Assembly: GCA_017937385.1 (NCBI GenBank)
Contig: JAGBDR010000010.1
Span: 1 to 64,000 of the forward strand
Direction: 5' to 3'
From: Parabacteroides sp.
GTDB taxonomy: Bacteria; Bacteroidota; Bacteroidia; Bacteroidales; Tannerellaceae
Length of the DNA: 64,000 nt
In this document: positions 25,969 to 35,032 of the stretch, piece by piece
How positions within the stretch are numbered: the first letter of the stretch is position 1
How the letters are laid out: each line of letters starts with the position of its first letter
Position numbers and translations under genes: made by a program
The notes under the pieces: generated by a model
What the model was told of the DNA's origin: nothing
The model's input: the letters and a program-made list of their open reading frames with translations, nothing else
The model's database searches: none

Positions 25969-26685
25969 TCAGTCCTTTTCGATTTCGATATAGACTTTCG
26001 TATAGACTTCGCCATGACGGGCGTATAGGGCGTAACGGCCCGGCGCATCGTCCCATGTGCGGTATTGTATTTTCAGCACGCCATTCTCGGTCGAGATTTT
26101 GTAGTACGTATCCAAATGGCTGTCCCATTCAAACTCCGTGTCTTTCGGAAATTCATAGATGACGAGCGTCTCTTCATTGGAACCCCAATATCTTCTCAGC
26201 GTCCCGATTGTGCTGTCGTAGGCCGGCAGTTTCTTGTCTTCCGGCGTGAGGAGCGAGAAGCGGACGATCGCCCCGACGTTTTTCTCGCCTTCCGTGATTG
26301 CCGATCCGACGTGGAACTGATAGTAGTCGCCCGCCAGCGACAACGCCGGTTTACCGGACGGGAACGTTCTTACGGCAGCCTCCGGGAAAGCCTGGTAGAG
26401 ATGGCCTGGCAGGACGGCCGTTTCCCGCACAAGCCCTTGGGTCACGCGGGGCGGCAGCACTTTCCCAAAGCTTTTCGATGGGCCGATTTCGGCGATGAGG
26501 CAGCGGGATGTCTCGAAATTGTTTGCCTCGTTGATGAAGATGTCAGAGTTTCCCAGGAAGGTTTTCCCGTTTGCCGCGTCGTGCATGTTCAAGGTTGTGA
26601 CGTTGTCGATTTCCTGCGCCGGATCGTTGTCCGAACAGGAGAAAGCGGCCGACAGAAGAGCCGCCAACAGAAGGATCTTTTTCAT
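25969..26685 (-). CDS. DUF5036-like lipoprotein
   Basis: 238 residues with lipoprotein signal MKKILLLAALLSAAFSC. The mature part begins after an acidic linker and includes TLNMHDAANGKTFLGNSDIFINEANNF, which I recall from DUF5036-family proteins of Bacteroides; the family name is from memory. Two beta-rich halves follow, the second ending in an immunoglobulin-like pattern (YALYARHGEVYTKVYIEIEKD). Function unknown, probably an outer-membrane or periplasmic lipoprotein. It converges with the YqaA gene (3 bp apart). Confidence 0.65.
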   Translation of the reverse strand: MKKILLLAALLSAAFSCSDNDPAQEIDNVTTLNMHDAANGKTFLGNSDIFINEANNFETSRCLIAEIGPSKSFGKVLPPRVTQGLVRETAVLPGHLYQAFPEAAVRTFPSGKPALSLAGDYYQFHVGSAITEGEKNVGAIVRFSLLTPEDKKLPAYDSTIGTLRRYWGSNEETLVIYEFPKDTEFEWDSHLDTYYKISTENGVLKIQYRTWDDAPGRYALYARHGEVYTKVYIEIEKD

Positions 26686-26753
26686 TTTTTTCTATTTATA
26701 AGTTTGACAATAGGTGAAACACGGGACAAATATACAGGTATTTTCCAGAAACG

Positions 26754-27200
26754 CTACCCTTTCCCTTTATATTTCTTCCGCCAGTGGGAAGGCGGAATGC
26801 CGACGCGCTTGATGAAAGCACGGCTGAAGGTTTTCAACGAGCTGTAGCCCGTCCTTTCGGCCAGTTTGGCCAACGGCCAATCCGTATGGAGCAGGAGGTC
26901 GCGGATGGCGAGCCAGCGGTAGGCGGTGATCCACTCCTCGGCCGGCAGTCCGCTGAGCACCATCAGGCAGCCTGACAGTTCGGCGGCCGTGACCCCTAAC
27001 AGCCGGGCGTAGAACCGCGGCTGGTGGTTCATGTACCGGTGGACCATCTTCGCGAAGAGGTCGAGAAATTCGTTTCCGGTAGGTTTGTGGTAGACGATAC
27101 CTTCTCGGAAGCCCAGCCAAAGCTCTTCTTCCTTGGCTTCGCGTCCGATGAAGGAGATGAAGATCTCTTTCGGGGGAAATTTCTTGTACGTTATGTCCAT
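26754..27200 (-). CDS. Short AraC-type DNA-binding protein
   Basis: 148 residues from ATG 27200 (MDITYKKFPPKEIFISF); an earlier in-frame start at 27281 would be encoded by the hairpin region and is unlikely. The C-terminal ~90 residues form the two helix-turn-helices of AraC regulators: ITAYRWLAIRDLLLHTDWPLAKLAERTGYSSLKTFSRAFIKRVGIPPSHWRKKY, written here in order (residues about 92-145). The N-terminal part is short, without a recognisable ligand domain. Possible target: the adjacent lipoprotein gene downstream. G+C-rich like its neighbours. Confidence 0.8.
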   Translation of the reverse strand: MDITYKKFPPKEIFISFIGREAKEEELWLGFREGIVYHKPTGNEFLDLFAKMVHRYMNHQPRFYARLLGVTAAELSGCLMVLSGLPAEEWITAYRWLAIRDLLLHTDWPLAKLAERTGYSSLKTFSRAFIKRVGIPPSHWRKKYKGKG

Positions 27201-27250
27201 TTCGGGATAATTTGAGGGTGAAAATCGTGATCGAAGATGTTGAATTCGTC

Positions 27251-27304
27251 CTATCGATGTGGTATGGACGAATCCAAGCAATCGGATTCGTCTACATTCG
27301 ATAG
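27251..27304. repeat. Hairpin 1 of a nested inverted-repeat cluster
   Basis: Outer arms CTATCGATGT (27251-27260) / ACATTCGATAG (27294-27304, one extra base) and inner arms GACGAATCC (27267-27275) / GGATTCGTC (27284-27292). Confidence 0.75.
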
Positions 27305-27340
27305 AGAGGAGTAATCCATGTTTGTTCGCTCATCCACATT

Positions 27341-27386
27341 CCAGCGATAGAACGAATCCGGTATCTGAGATTCGTTCTATCGTTGG
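27341..27386. repeat. Hairpin 2 of the cluster
   Basis: CCAGCGATAGAACGAATC (27341-27358) pairs with GATTCGTTCTATCGTTGG (27369-27386), 17 of 18 Watson-Crick plus one wobble, with a 10-nt loop. It lies 18 bp behind the peptidase stop codon and may act as terminator or 3'-end protector, but lacks a T-run. Confidence 0.8.
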
Positions 27387-27403
27387 AACGTGGACGAATC
27401 CAA

Positions 27404-28693
27404 TTACTCCGCCAACCATTTGTTGATTTGCGTCAGGATCTTTTCCTTCATCTCTTCCGGCATATTGCTGATGCGGGCGCGGTGGCTTCCGCCGGGCTGG
27501 ATGTAGACTTGTTCGTTCACTTTGCCTTTGAAGACCGGGACGCGCGTGGCGCTCCAGGGGTCCACTTCGCCGTAGATGAAAATCATTTTCGGGTCGTTGT
27601 CGCGGAGGAAGTCGTAGACTTTGTGGTAGAGCGCGGGACGGTATTCCACCTGATCGACCAATTCCTTCGGGAGCATGATCCGGTTGAGATATCCCTGGCT
27701 GCTGTCGATGGTCAGGTACTTGCGGAACGGTTTCGTGTCGTAGCCGTAATAGCCCAGTTCGCGTGCCGCCTGTACGAAGAAAGAGATGTTCGGCTGGTCT
27801 TCGGCGAAATAGTCGGGCCCGCTGATGTCGGCCAGATGTTCGAAGAGGGTCTTCGTGTCGGACGTGAGCGGCGGGATCACGCGGGTCGGCGTTCCCCATT
27901 GCCAAAGGGCGAACGGGTATTCCAGGACGCAATAGTCCAGCACTTCAGCCATCGGGATGCGGAACCGCAGCTTCTTGTCCTGACAGAACCGTTCCATCAG
28001 CGGGACGATCTCATCCTTGCGTTTCAGTACTTCGATCTGGAACGCCTCGATCTTTTGGCGGTCCTTTTTTGTGCCGACCTTGCGGAGGAACGGTTCGTGG
28101 CGCCCGTCTTCCACACCGCGGTTCAAGGGGGCGACATAGGGGACGGAGAAGTCCACATCGTCCGGGAAGTAGGCGCGGTAGAGGCAAGTGGTTTGCCCGC
28201 CTTTGCTGATACCGGTGCTGATCCATTTGCCGGCGTACAGCTCGCGGAAAGTCCGGTTGACGTTATGCAGGTCGTAGGCGGAGTTTTCGGCCGTCAGGTA
28301 GTCCCAGTTGCAGGGCTCCGGGGTGGATTCGAGGAAGTAGCGGTATTCGACGAAGACCATGTTGGCGTTGAGCAACTTCGCGAGCTCTTCCTGGTAGCGC
28401 GGGTTCAAGGCGTATGCCGCCCCGTAGCCTTCGGTGACCAGGATGGTCGGCCGGTCGAATCCGACATGCGCGACGATGACGCGCTGGGTGAATGTTCCGG
28501 CATCCGGGTTCTTGTGATCAACCGGTTGGGTGATGCGCACGAGGTACTTCTCGGCATAATGTTCCGATTCCAACTTCTCGATGTTGCTGATTCCTTTCAG
28601 CGATTGCAATTTCTGTTGCAGTTCTCCCGGGGCGGCCAATGCGGCCATCGCCCAGATGCAGGAGAGGATGAATAGATAGATTGTTCGTTTCAT
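27404..28693 (-). CDS. S28/S37-type serine peptidase
   Basis: 429-residue exported peptidase with signal peptide MKRTIYLFILSCIWAMAALAAPG. Alpha/beta-hydrolase fold with RITQPVDHKNPDAGTFTQRVIV, then VEYRYFLESTPEPCNWDYLT and nucleophile elbow GISKGGQTTC near residue 175; later FIYGEVDPWSATRVP and the His in PGGSHRARI complete the triad. This pattern belongs to prolyl tripeptidyl/lysosomal Pro-X-type enzymes (S28) and the actinomycete PS-10 group (S37). Likely releases N-terminal peptides in the periplasm, complementing the DPP IV at 20858. The stop codon abuts the hairpin cluster. Confidence 0.85.
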   Translation of the reverse strand: MKRTIYLFILSCIWAMAALAAPGELQQKLQSLKGISNIEKLESEHYAEKYLVRITQPVDHKNPDAGTFTQRVIVAHVGFDRPTILVTEGYGAAYALNPRYQEELAKLLNANMVFVEYRYFLESTPEPCNWDYLTAENSAYDLHNVNRTFRELYAGKWISTGISKGGQTTCLYRAYFPDDVDFSVPYVAPLNRGVEDGRHEPFLRKVGTKKDRQKIEAFQIEVLKRKDEIVPLMERFCQDKKLRFRIPMAEVLDYCVLEYPFALWQWGTPTRVIPPLTSDTKTLFEHLADISGPDYFAEDQPNISFFVQAARELGYYGYDTKPFRKYLTIDSSQGYLNRIMLPKELVDQVEYRPALYHKVYDFLRDNDPKMIFIYGEVDPWSATRVPVFKGKVNEQVYIQPGGSHRARISNMPEEMKEKILTQINKWLAE

Positions 28694-28711
28694 GGGGTTT
28701 GTTATTATTGA

Positions 28712-28990
28712 CTATTTATTACCGTAATGATTTCTGGCAGAAACAACTTCAACTGTCACGATCTCTTCATGGATGGTATAGATGATGCGGAAGTGCTTAT
28801 TGATACGTCTGCTCCAATAACCTGATAAATTTCCTTTCAGTTGCTCTACCTGTCCTGTTCCAGTGGTAGGGTGTTCTTCAAGTTCCTTGAACAAAGAAAG
28901 GATTTTTAAAAGGTCTTTTTTCTGTCCGGATTTTTTCCACAGTAAAAGGTCCCGCTCGGCTTCTTTTGCCAATATAAGTTTGTAGCTCAT
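28712..28990 (-). CDS. Txe/YoeB-family toxin
   Basis: 92-residue ribosome-dependent mRNA endonuclease toxin of type II systems. Family hallmarks: KLILAKEAERDLLLWKKSGQKK start, central GTGQVEQLKGNLSGYWSRRINKHFRIIYTI, and C-terminal VVSARNHYGNK with the catalytic His-Tyr pair, here followed by three extra residues. Start overlaps the antitoxin stop by 4 bp (ATGA), the normal antitoxin-first order. Confidence 0.9.
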   Translation of the reverse strand: MSYKLILAKEAERDLLLWKKSGQKKDLLKILSLFKELEEHPTTGTGQVEQLKGNLSGYWSRRINKHFRIIYTIHEEIVTVEVVSARNHYGNK

Positions 28991-29289
28991 ATCTCCAATA
29001 GCTTTTTGATTTCCTCGACGGTATATGTTTTGGACCGGCCGTTTTCGATATCTTCTATGCCTCGCCTGACTGCGGCCATGTTTTCGGGCTCATCGAACCA
29101 GGGGTCGTTACTTGGGCTTGGGTTATCCGCGATTTGCACGTTCAGGGATTCGGCTTTTTTTATCAAAAGATTCTCGATGTACGATTTCAAACTTTTACCC
29201 TGTTCGGCCGCTACGACGGAAAGTTTTTGTAACGTCTCCACCGGCAGGTCGATATTTTTCCTTTTCCTTTGTAATGCTATTGTTGCCAT
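28987..29289 (-). CDS. Antitoxin of the Txe/YoeB pair
   Basis: 100 residues from ATG 29289 (MATIALQRKRKNIDLP). Residues 12-45 (IDLPVETLQKLSVVAAEQGKSLKSYIENLL) look like a ribbon-helix-helix DNA-binding segment; the C-terminal half (DPWFDEPENMAAVRRGIEDIENGRSKTYTVEEIKKLLEI) is the toxin-neutralising region. The start at 29289 rather than 29307 is supported by a -7 box at 29314-29307. Cognate toxin follows with a 4-bp overlap. Confidence 0.85.
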   Translation of the reverse strand: MATIALQRKRKNIDLPVETLQKLSVVAAEQGKSLKSYIENLLIKKAESLNVQIADNPSPSNDPWFDEPENMAAVRRGIEDIENGRSKTYTVEEIKKLLEI

Positions 29290-29306
29290 CTTGTAATGTT
29301 TGGCCA

Positions 29307-29314
29307 CAAATATA
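29307..29314 (-). promoter_or_regulatory. -7 box of the Txe/YoeB operon
   Basis: TATATTTG on the minus strand, 18 bp before the antitoxin start at 29289, giving a very short leader. Confidence 0.5.
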
Positions 29315-29358
29315 TGGAATCTATGTCACATTTCGGACATTTTCCGGTGTAAATCAGG

Positions 29359-30273
29359 TTATTTTTTCCACGCTTCCCGTGTACGTATCAACCCCTCGTA
29401 TTTGGCCCGTTTTACGGCTGAACGGGCAAAGATGCGGCGGTAGTCTTCTTCGGTCATGTGGTCGATTTTCTCCCGGTTGAGGTGGAGCAATTCTTCGGAT
29501 GGGCGGAATGCCTCCACGTGGGTCGGACGGGCGAAACGGTTCCAAGGGCAGACCTCCTGGCAGGTGTCGCACCCGTAGAGGCGGTTGCCGAGACAGGCGG
29601 CTTGTGCGGCAGGGAGGTCTTCCCGGTTCTCGATGGTGAGGTAGGAGAGGCATTTGCGGGCGTTGAGGTGGCGGGGGGCTTCCAGTGCCCCTGTCGGGCA
29701 GGCCTCCAGGCAACGGCTGCAACGGCCGCACCGGTTCTTTTGCGGCGTGTCGTAATGGTCCGCTTCGAGGGAGGTGACGATTTCTCCGAGGAAGAAGAAC
29801 GAGCCTTTTCCGGGGATGATCAGGTTCGTGTTCTTTCCGATCCAGCCCAATCCAGCTTTCCACGCCCAATAGCGCTCGAGGATGGGGGCGGAGTCGGTGA
29901 AGAAGCGGGCGGTCCCCGTTTCTGCGGGCGGGAACAGGGCGTTCCATAGGTCGTTCAGCATCTCTTTGACGACGAAATGGTAATCTTTTCCGTAGGCGTA
30001 ATAGGCGATGTGGGGTGCTTCGGGCGGAAGTTTCTGCGACGGATAATAGTTCAGGGCGACGGATATGACCGTCTTGGCTCCCTCCACCAGCCCGGCGGGA
30101 TTGAGCCGGATTTCGCGATGGTTCTCCAGATAGGTCATGCCGGCGTGGTTGCCCTCTTTCAGCCATCGGTCGAAAAAAAGGGCTTCGCTGTCTGCGGCCA
30201 CCACTTGTGCGATTCCGCAGGCATCGAAGCCGATCTCTTGGGCTTTCTTTTTTATTTCAGTTGCTGAAAGCAT
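29359..30273 (-). CDS. queG: Epoxyqueuosine reductase
   Basis: Cobalamin- and iron-sulphur-dependent enzyme for the last step of queuosine synthesis in tRNA. 304 residues. Two 4Fe-4S motifs are visible: CGRCSRCLEACPTG near residue 181 and GCDTCQEVCPWN near 235. The N-terminal DUF1730-type region contains YAYGKDYH and DSAPILERYWAWKAGLGWIGKN, which is the signature around the catalytic Asp. Last gene of a tight minus-strand group (2 bp behind the deacetylase gene). Confidence 0.95.
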   Translation of the reverse strand: MLSATEIKKKAQEIGFDACGIAQVVAADSEALFFDRWLKEGNHAGMTYLENHREIRLNPAGLVEGAKTVISVALNYYPSQKLPPEAPHIAYYAYGKDYHFVVKEMLNDLWNALFPPAETGTARFFTDSAPILERYWAWKAGLGWIGKNTNLIIPGKGSFFFLGEIVTSLEADHYDTPQKNRCGRCSRCLEACPTGALEAPRHLNARKCLSYLTIENREDLPAAQAACLGNRLYGCDTCQEVCPWNRFARPTHVEAFRPSEELLHLNREKIDHMTEEDYRRIFARSAVKRAKYEGLIRTREAWKK

Positions 30274-30275
30274 AA

Positions 30276-30884
30276 TTAAAACACCTTGAACTCATATCCT
30301 TGTGCCTGTAGCCATTCGATGGCGCGGGGCATGGCCTCGCGCATGTTGCGTTCGGCTTTCAGCGAGTCGTGGAAGACGATGACGGAACCGTTGCGGGTGT
30401 AGCGTTTCACGACGTTGAAGACACCGTTCGGGGTCATGTGCGGACTGTAATCGCGCGTCACCACGTCCCACATGATGATCCGGTAATGCCTCCTGAGCCC
30501 CACCAACTGCGGAAAACGCATGTGGCCGTGGGGCGGGCGGAACAGGTCGCTCCGGATATATCCGGCGGCCTGTTCGACATTCGCCAAGTAGTTTTGGGTC
30601 CAGAAACGGATCCCTTGGATATGGTTGAAAGTATGGTTGCCCACGCGATGCCCCCGCTCCAATACCATCCGGTAGATGTCCGGATGTTTGCGGACATTGT
30701 CGCCGACACAGAAGAAGGTCGCTTTCACGCCATATCGGTCCAGTACATCCAATACCCAAGGGGTAACCTCGGGGATCGGGCCGTCGTCGAAGGTGAGATA
30801 GACACACTTCTTCTTGGCCGGAATCCGCCAGGTTACCCCCGGAAACAGGGCCCTGTAGAACCAGGGCGGTTGTTCGATAAACAT
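30276..30884 (-). CDS. Polysaccharide deacetylase-family protein (NodB domain)
   Basis: 202 residues, almost entirely a NodB homology domain: YLTFDDGPIPEVTP (catalytic Asp pair), NHTFNHIQG (metal-binding His pair), LFRPPHGHMR and a final IVFHDSLKAERNM with the catalytic His. No signal peptide or membrane anchor is visible, so it may act in the cytoplasm or on lipid-linked substrates. Lies between the DUF2723 gene (3 bp) and queG (2 bp), so it is in an operon with a membrane glycosyltransferase candidate. Confidence 0.9.
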   Translation of the reverse strand: MFIEQPPWFYRALFPGVTWRIPAKKKCVYLTFDDGPIPEVTPWVLDVLDRYGVKATFFCVGDNVRKHPDIYRMVLERGHRVGNHTFNHIQGIRFWTQNYLANVEQAAGYIRSDLFRPPHGHMRFPQLVGLRRHYRIIMWDVVTRDYSPHMTPNGVFNVVKRYTRNGSVIVFHDSLKAERNMREAMPRAIEWLQAQGYEFKVF

Positions 30885-30887
30885 AAT

Positions 30888-33800
30888 TTATTCTCTGCGC
30901 ACCGATTCGTAAGCCATCCGGTAGTTGTCAAACTCTTCCTGATATTTCTTGTTGAATTCGGGGTTGTAATGTTTGTTGATTAGCAATACTTGGTTCAGCA
31001 CCTGCATATCCTGCAGCAATTCCGCTTCTACGGATGCCAATTGCACCGGGTTCAGGCGGAAATACCAGTTGATGTTGCGGAGCATATTGTCGGCGATGCC
31101 TGTGAATATTTCCGCAGCCTTCTCTTTCTGGCCCAGCACGTAATACAATTCGCCGGTTGAAAGAGCCGTGTAGTCGAGCGGGACATTCTCCGGCGGAAGC
31201 ACCTGCATACATTTGTCCAGTACGGCCAGTGCCTTGTCGTTCTTGCCCTCTTTCACCAATGCCTCTGCCAATTTGTTGAACAGCATCATGCGGTAGCTCT
31301 TGCACATACGCATGACGTTTTCGTCGATGTAAACGCCTGGTTGGTCCACACCGCCCCATTTGAATTTGTTCATCACATTGTCATACATTTTGTCGGTATT
31401 GGCAGCCTTATTGGCTTGTTTCGGAACGATCTGGTAAGCAAGACCGGTCTGTTCGAAGTAGCCGTCCAGATGAATGAACTGGTCGGGGCTGACTGTGATC
31501 GCGTAGTACATCGGACGTTCGAAATTGTTGGTCTGCAACATATCAAGGATCGTCAGTTCCTGTTTGCCCAAAGCATTCTTTCCGGAGAGGTCGATCATCA
31601 TCCGGTCTACCATACCGTCCGTCTTGCCGCCTAAGAGCTTGGCTCCGGCGACCGAGTCGACTTTGTAGTACAGCTTGTCGGCCGGGATGTAATCCAGTTC
31701 CTGGTTGATACCCGGGATCTTCTTGAACTTCGGATCGTCGCTGCGAACAAAGTTCAACGCCGTGTTCAGGTCGATCGAATCTTTTGTCAACGGGAAAATG
31801 TAGGCTGCATCGCGGGTCCCCTGTATATACTGGTCGCGTGTCCAGGTGATCGGCAGCGGAGCGGACTCGTAGGCCTGTTTCTTCATCTGGTCGATGTACC
31901 AGTCGGTTTGCAGGTAGCTGGTGTTGCATACGCGGACATCCGTGCGGACGCCTTCTACCTCCTGGGCGTACCACAAGGGGAAGGTATCGTTGTCGCCGTT
32001 GGTGAAGATGATGGCGTTCGGTTCGCAGGATTCCAGATAGTTAGAACCGAAATCACGACAGACGTAGCGGCCTGAACGGTCGTGGTCGTCCCAGTTTTGT
32101 CCGGCCATCTGGATGGGGACGAACAGGCAGAGCACGGTTGCCACCGATCCGGCGATCACCGGATTCAGTTTGCCGTACCGTTCCAATCCCTTTGCCAATG
32201 CCGCGACACCGAACCCGATCCAGATACAGAAAGCGTAGAACGAGCCGGCATACGCATAGTCGCGTTCGCGCGGCTGGTACGGCGTCTGATTCAGGTACAG
32301 TACGATTGCCAAGCCGGTCATGAAGAACAGGAAGAAGGTCACCCAGAAACCCTGGATCCCTTTCTGTCCCGAATAGGCCTGGAACAGCAAACCTAAAATA
32401 CCCAACAGCAACGGCAGCATATAATAGACATTGTGTCCTTTATTGTTGATGATGTCGAACGGCATATCTTCCTGCGGGCCTACCAGGACTTCGTCGATAA
32501 ACGGAATACCGGTGATCCAGTTGCCGTTCAGCACCTCGCCATTCCCCTGGATGTCATTCTGACGGCCGGAGAAGTTCCACATGAAGTAGCGCCAGTACAT
32601 GAAATTCAGCTGATAGGAGAAGAAGAACTTCAGGTTCTCCGCGAAAGTCGGTTTCATGACGCTCTTCATCTCTCCGCAATAGTTGTATTTCACCGGCTGG
32701 CCTTTCACCTGCGCCCATTCCTTATAGGCCTGGACGTGGCGCGGGTCGGAGCTGTACATACGCGGGAACAGCATGTTCAGTTCGTCGATATATTTGTATT
32801 CCTGGTCGGTGCGGGACACGAAATAACGGTCTTTCTCGTTTTTGTCCTTCTTGATCACACGGCTCCAGGTTGGTTCGCCTTTCGTCGTGACGGGCACGCA
32901 ACTACCTCCCTGGTTCTCGCGCTGGACTTCCGAGACGTAGGTCTGTCCGTAGAGAAGCGGGGTCTTGCCATACTGTTCACGTGCCAGATAGGTGCGCAGC
33001 GTAAAGATATCGCTCGGCGCGTTCTGGTTCATCGGCGTGTCGGCCGTTGCACGGATCAGTGTCAGGGCATACGAAGAATATCCTACGACGACGACCATCA
33101 GGCAGACCAGGATCGTGTTCAGCGTCTTGATATCCACCTTCGTGCTCTTGAACAGATACAGGCTCAAAGCGGCAGTCAGGAGAACCGCCAACACATAACC
33201 GCTACCGATAAACGGAATACCGATCAGTACGACCGACAGGATGAAAGCGATCTTCATGCGTGTCGGGTGGATTTCGTCGCGCATGGTTTCCCAAATGGCC
33301 CAGACCAATACGCCTGCCACAACGATCACGTAGGCAAACACCCCGGAATTGTAGGGCATACTCAGGATATTGACGAAGAACAGTTCGAAATAGCCGCAAA
33401 CCTCGACCAGCCCCTGCACGACACCGTACATCATCAGGGCGATGATGGCGAAGGAGACAAACAGGGCTACCAACGTCCCTTTCATCGTCGGATTCGGGAA
33501 TTTTTTATAATAATAAACCAGCACGATAGCCGGGATACACAACAAGTTCAGCAAGTGGACACCGATACTCAATCCCATCAGGTAGGCGATCAGTACGATC
33601 CAACGGTCTGCATGCGGTTGGTCGGCAACGGCTTCCCATTTCAGGATCAGCCAGAAGACAACAGCCGTAAAGAGAGAAGAATAGGCGTATACTTCCCCTT
33701 CCACGGCACTGAACCAGAACGTATCGCTGAATGTATAGGCCAGTGCGCCGACCAAACCGCTGCCCATGATGGTAATCAATTGACCCAAAGAGACCTCTTC

Positions 33801-34127
33801 TCCCTCTTTCACAAGGAGCTTGCGGGCAAGGTGGGTGATACTCCAGAAAAGGAACAGGATGGTCAGTCCGCTAAACAGGGCAGACATCGTGTTCACCATT
33901 TTGGCCACAGTAGACGGGTCGGAGGCAAGTTGTGTAAACAGATTGGCCGTCAGCATAAAGAACGGTGCTCCGGGCGGATGCCCTACTTCCAGCTTGTAAG
34001 CCGAAGAAATGAACTCACCGCAATCCCAGAAGCTGGCAGTGGGTTCGATCGTCATCAAATAGACGGTTGAAGCGATCGCAAAAACGATCCAGCCCAACAC
34101 GTTGTTGATCAGTTTATACTTTCCCAT
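30888..34127 (-). CDS. DUF2723 membrane protein, probable protein O-glycosyltransferase
   Basis: 1079-residue inner-membrane protein. The N-terminal DUF2723 domain has the first helix VLGWIVFAIASTVYLMTIEPTASFWDCGEFISSAYKLEVGHPPGAPFF, with the acidic DCGE and the VGHPPG loop characteristic of GT-C type transferases. About a dozen membrane helices reach to residue ~660, followed by a soluble region (about 700-950) and TPR-like helices at the end (LAEALVKEGKNDKALAVLDKC, LYYVLGQKEKAAEIFTG). The eukaryotic TMEM260 shares this domain and is a protein O-mannosyltransferase, so a role in Bacteroidales protein O-glycosylation is plausible, not shown. First gene of the operon with the deacetylase and queG. 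Confidence 0.88.
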   Translation of the reverse strand: MGKYKLINNVLGWIVFAIASTVYLMTIEPTASFWDCGEFISSAYKLEVGHPPGAPFFMLTANLFTQLASDPSTVAKMVNTMSALFSGLTILFLFWSITHLARKLLVKEGEEVSLGQLITIMGSGLVGALAYTFSDTFWFSAVEGEVYAYSSLFTAVVFWLILKWEAVADQPHADRWIVLIAYLMGLSIGVHLLNLLCIPAIVLVYYYKKFPNPTMKGTLVALFVSFAIIALMMYGVVQGLVEVCGYFELFFVNILSMPYNSGVFAYVIVVAGVLVWAIWETMRDEIHPTRMKIAFILSVVLIGIPFIGSGYVLAVLLTAALSLYLFKSTKVDIKTLNTILVCLMVVVVGYSSYALTLIRATADTPMNQNAPSDIFTLRTYLAREQYGKTPLLYGQTYVSEVQRENQGGSCVPVTTKGEPTWSRVIKKDKNEKDRYFVSRTDQEYKYIDELNMLFPRMYSSDPRHVQAYKEWAQVKGQPVKYNYCGEMKSVMKPTFAENLKFFFSYQLNFMYWRYFMWNFSGRQNDIQGNGEVLNGNWITGIPFIDEVLVGPQEDMPFDIINNKGHNVYYMLPLLLGILGLLFQAYSGQKGIQGFWVTFFLFFMTGLAIVLYLNQTPYQPRERDYAYAGSFYAFCIWIGFGVAALAKGLERYGKLNPVIAGSVATVLCLFVPIQMAGQNWDDHDRSGRYVCRDFGSNYLESCEPNAIIFTNGDNDTFPLWYAQEVEGVRTDVRVCNTSYLQTDWYIDQMKKQAYESAPLPITWTRDQYIQGTRDAAYIFPLTKDSIDLNTALNFVRSDDPKFKKIPGINQELDYIPADKLYYKVDSVAGAKLLGGKTDGMVDRMMIDLSGKNALGKQELTILDMLQTNNFERPMYYAITVSPDQFIHLDGYFEQTGLAYQIVPKQANKAANTDKMYDNVMNKFKWGGVDQPGVYIDENVMRMCKSYRMMLFNKLAEALVKEGKNDKALAVLDKCMQVLPPENVPLDYTALSTGELYYVLGQKEKAAEIFTGIADNMLRNINWYFRLNPVQLASVEAELLQDMQVLNQVLLINKHYNPEFNKKYQEEFDNYRMAYESVRRE

Positions 34128-34190
34128 ACTATGTATAAAGTGTAATAATTATTTGTCTCAAATTCATGCCCTCACACGGACAATCGGTCG

Positions 34191-34221
34191 CAAAGGTAAG
34201 CATTTACGTTATAATACTAAC
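34191..34221 (-). promoter_or_regulatory. Promoter of the DUF2723 operon
   Basis: Minus-strand TACCTTTG (34198-34191) and a TTAG near -33 at about 19 bp, 64 bp before the start codon. ACGTTATAA occurs twice just upstream (about 34206 and 34230). Confidence 0.5.
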
Positions 34222-34393
34222 GTTCTGGTACGTTATAAATTGTGCGGAAGAGATTAATTCTAAATTTCAGGGTCCTAACGGCTGGACAACCGTATTCAGG
34301 GCAATCGCACATGGATATATAGATTTTCTCATCGGTAAATGACGATTTATCCGGGTATTGGTAAATGTTGATTTGGATATTCTGGATTCGGTT

Positions 34394-34885
34394 GGACTTA
34401 TTGTATATTATTGTTTCTTTAACAACAAAACATATTCTTTAAAAATAACTGTAAATTCCGGTTTTTTATCGGGGAAAAAAGGAAATCTGCCGTGAGGTGC
34501 GCAATTTTTTGCTACAAAGACGGTCGTTATCGCCCTGAAGTCGGACTTCATAGACCACAAAGTCCGACCTCAGGAGCAACGAAGACGGTCGTCGCGGCGG
34601 TGAAGTCCCTCCTCATGGTGGAAAAGCCCCTGATTTTTTTTGAGGTATTCGGGGCGGTGGAAATTTTTGTTTGTTACAAGCAATTCTCCGGAAGTTCAGC
34701 TTTTCCACATTGTCAGAATTTCTTGTTTTTCGGTAACAAAAGAATGCCGGTTTTCAATCTCCTGCCGTACTTGTTTTACCCATTGTCAACGAATCTCGGT
34801 TAGAAAGATAAAAACGTCACATAGAAACCGTTCAAGATTTTCTTCGAAATAGAAAAGTGTCCAGTAGAGGGATATTGTATAATTT
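34394..34885 (+). repeat. Dispersed intergenic repeat, copy B
   Basis: Inverted relative to copy A (1590-2080). The core at 34496-34623 matches copy A almost base for base, with hairpin arms CCTGAAGTCGGACTT (34534-34548) and AAGTCCGACCTCAGG (34560-34574), one G-to-A change making a wobble or mismatch. The outer 150-250 bp on each side have diverged but keep recognisable blocks (CAAGCGATTCTCCGGGAG-like, ATTTTCTTCGAAATAGAAA). The 905-bp gap between 34128 and 35032 holds only this repeat and the flanking promoters. Confidence 0.8.
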
Positions 34886-34998
34886 TTTTGTATTGTTTAT
34901 GACTTTACGCTCTCAGGGGCTATGCGCTCTTGCCGCTTGGGCAAACATTCCCAACAAAAGTTTCCCCCAAAAATACGCCTTCATTCCTATTTTATAAT

Positions 34999-35006
34999 TA
35001 CTTTTG
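34999..35006 (+). promoter_or_regulatory. -7 box of the AAA-like gene, copy B
   Basis: TACTTTTG 27 bp before the ATG at 35033; no clear -33. It argues against the longer in-frame start at 34922. Confidence 0.4.
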
Positions 35007-35032
35007 TCTTGCTACGAAAACAGAGACTGATT

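Noticed and set aside
32433-34070. 545-codon plus-strand frame opposite the DUF2723 gene
   Set aside because: Pure antisense shadow of a strongly coding gene; no domain, no start signal. The same holds for long frames opposite parC (49696-51654) and purD (23260-24306).
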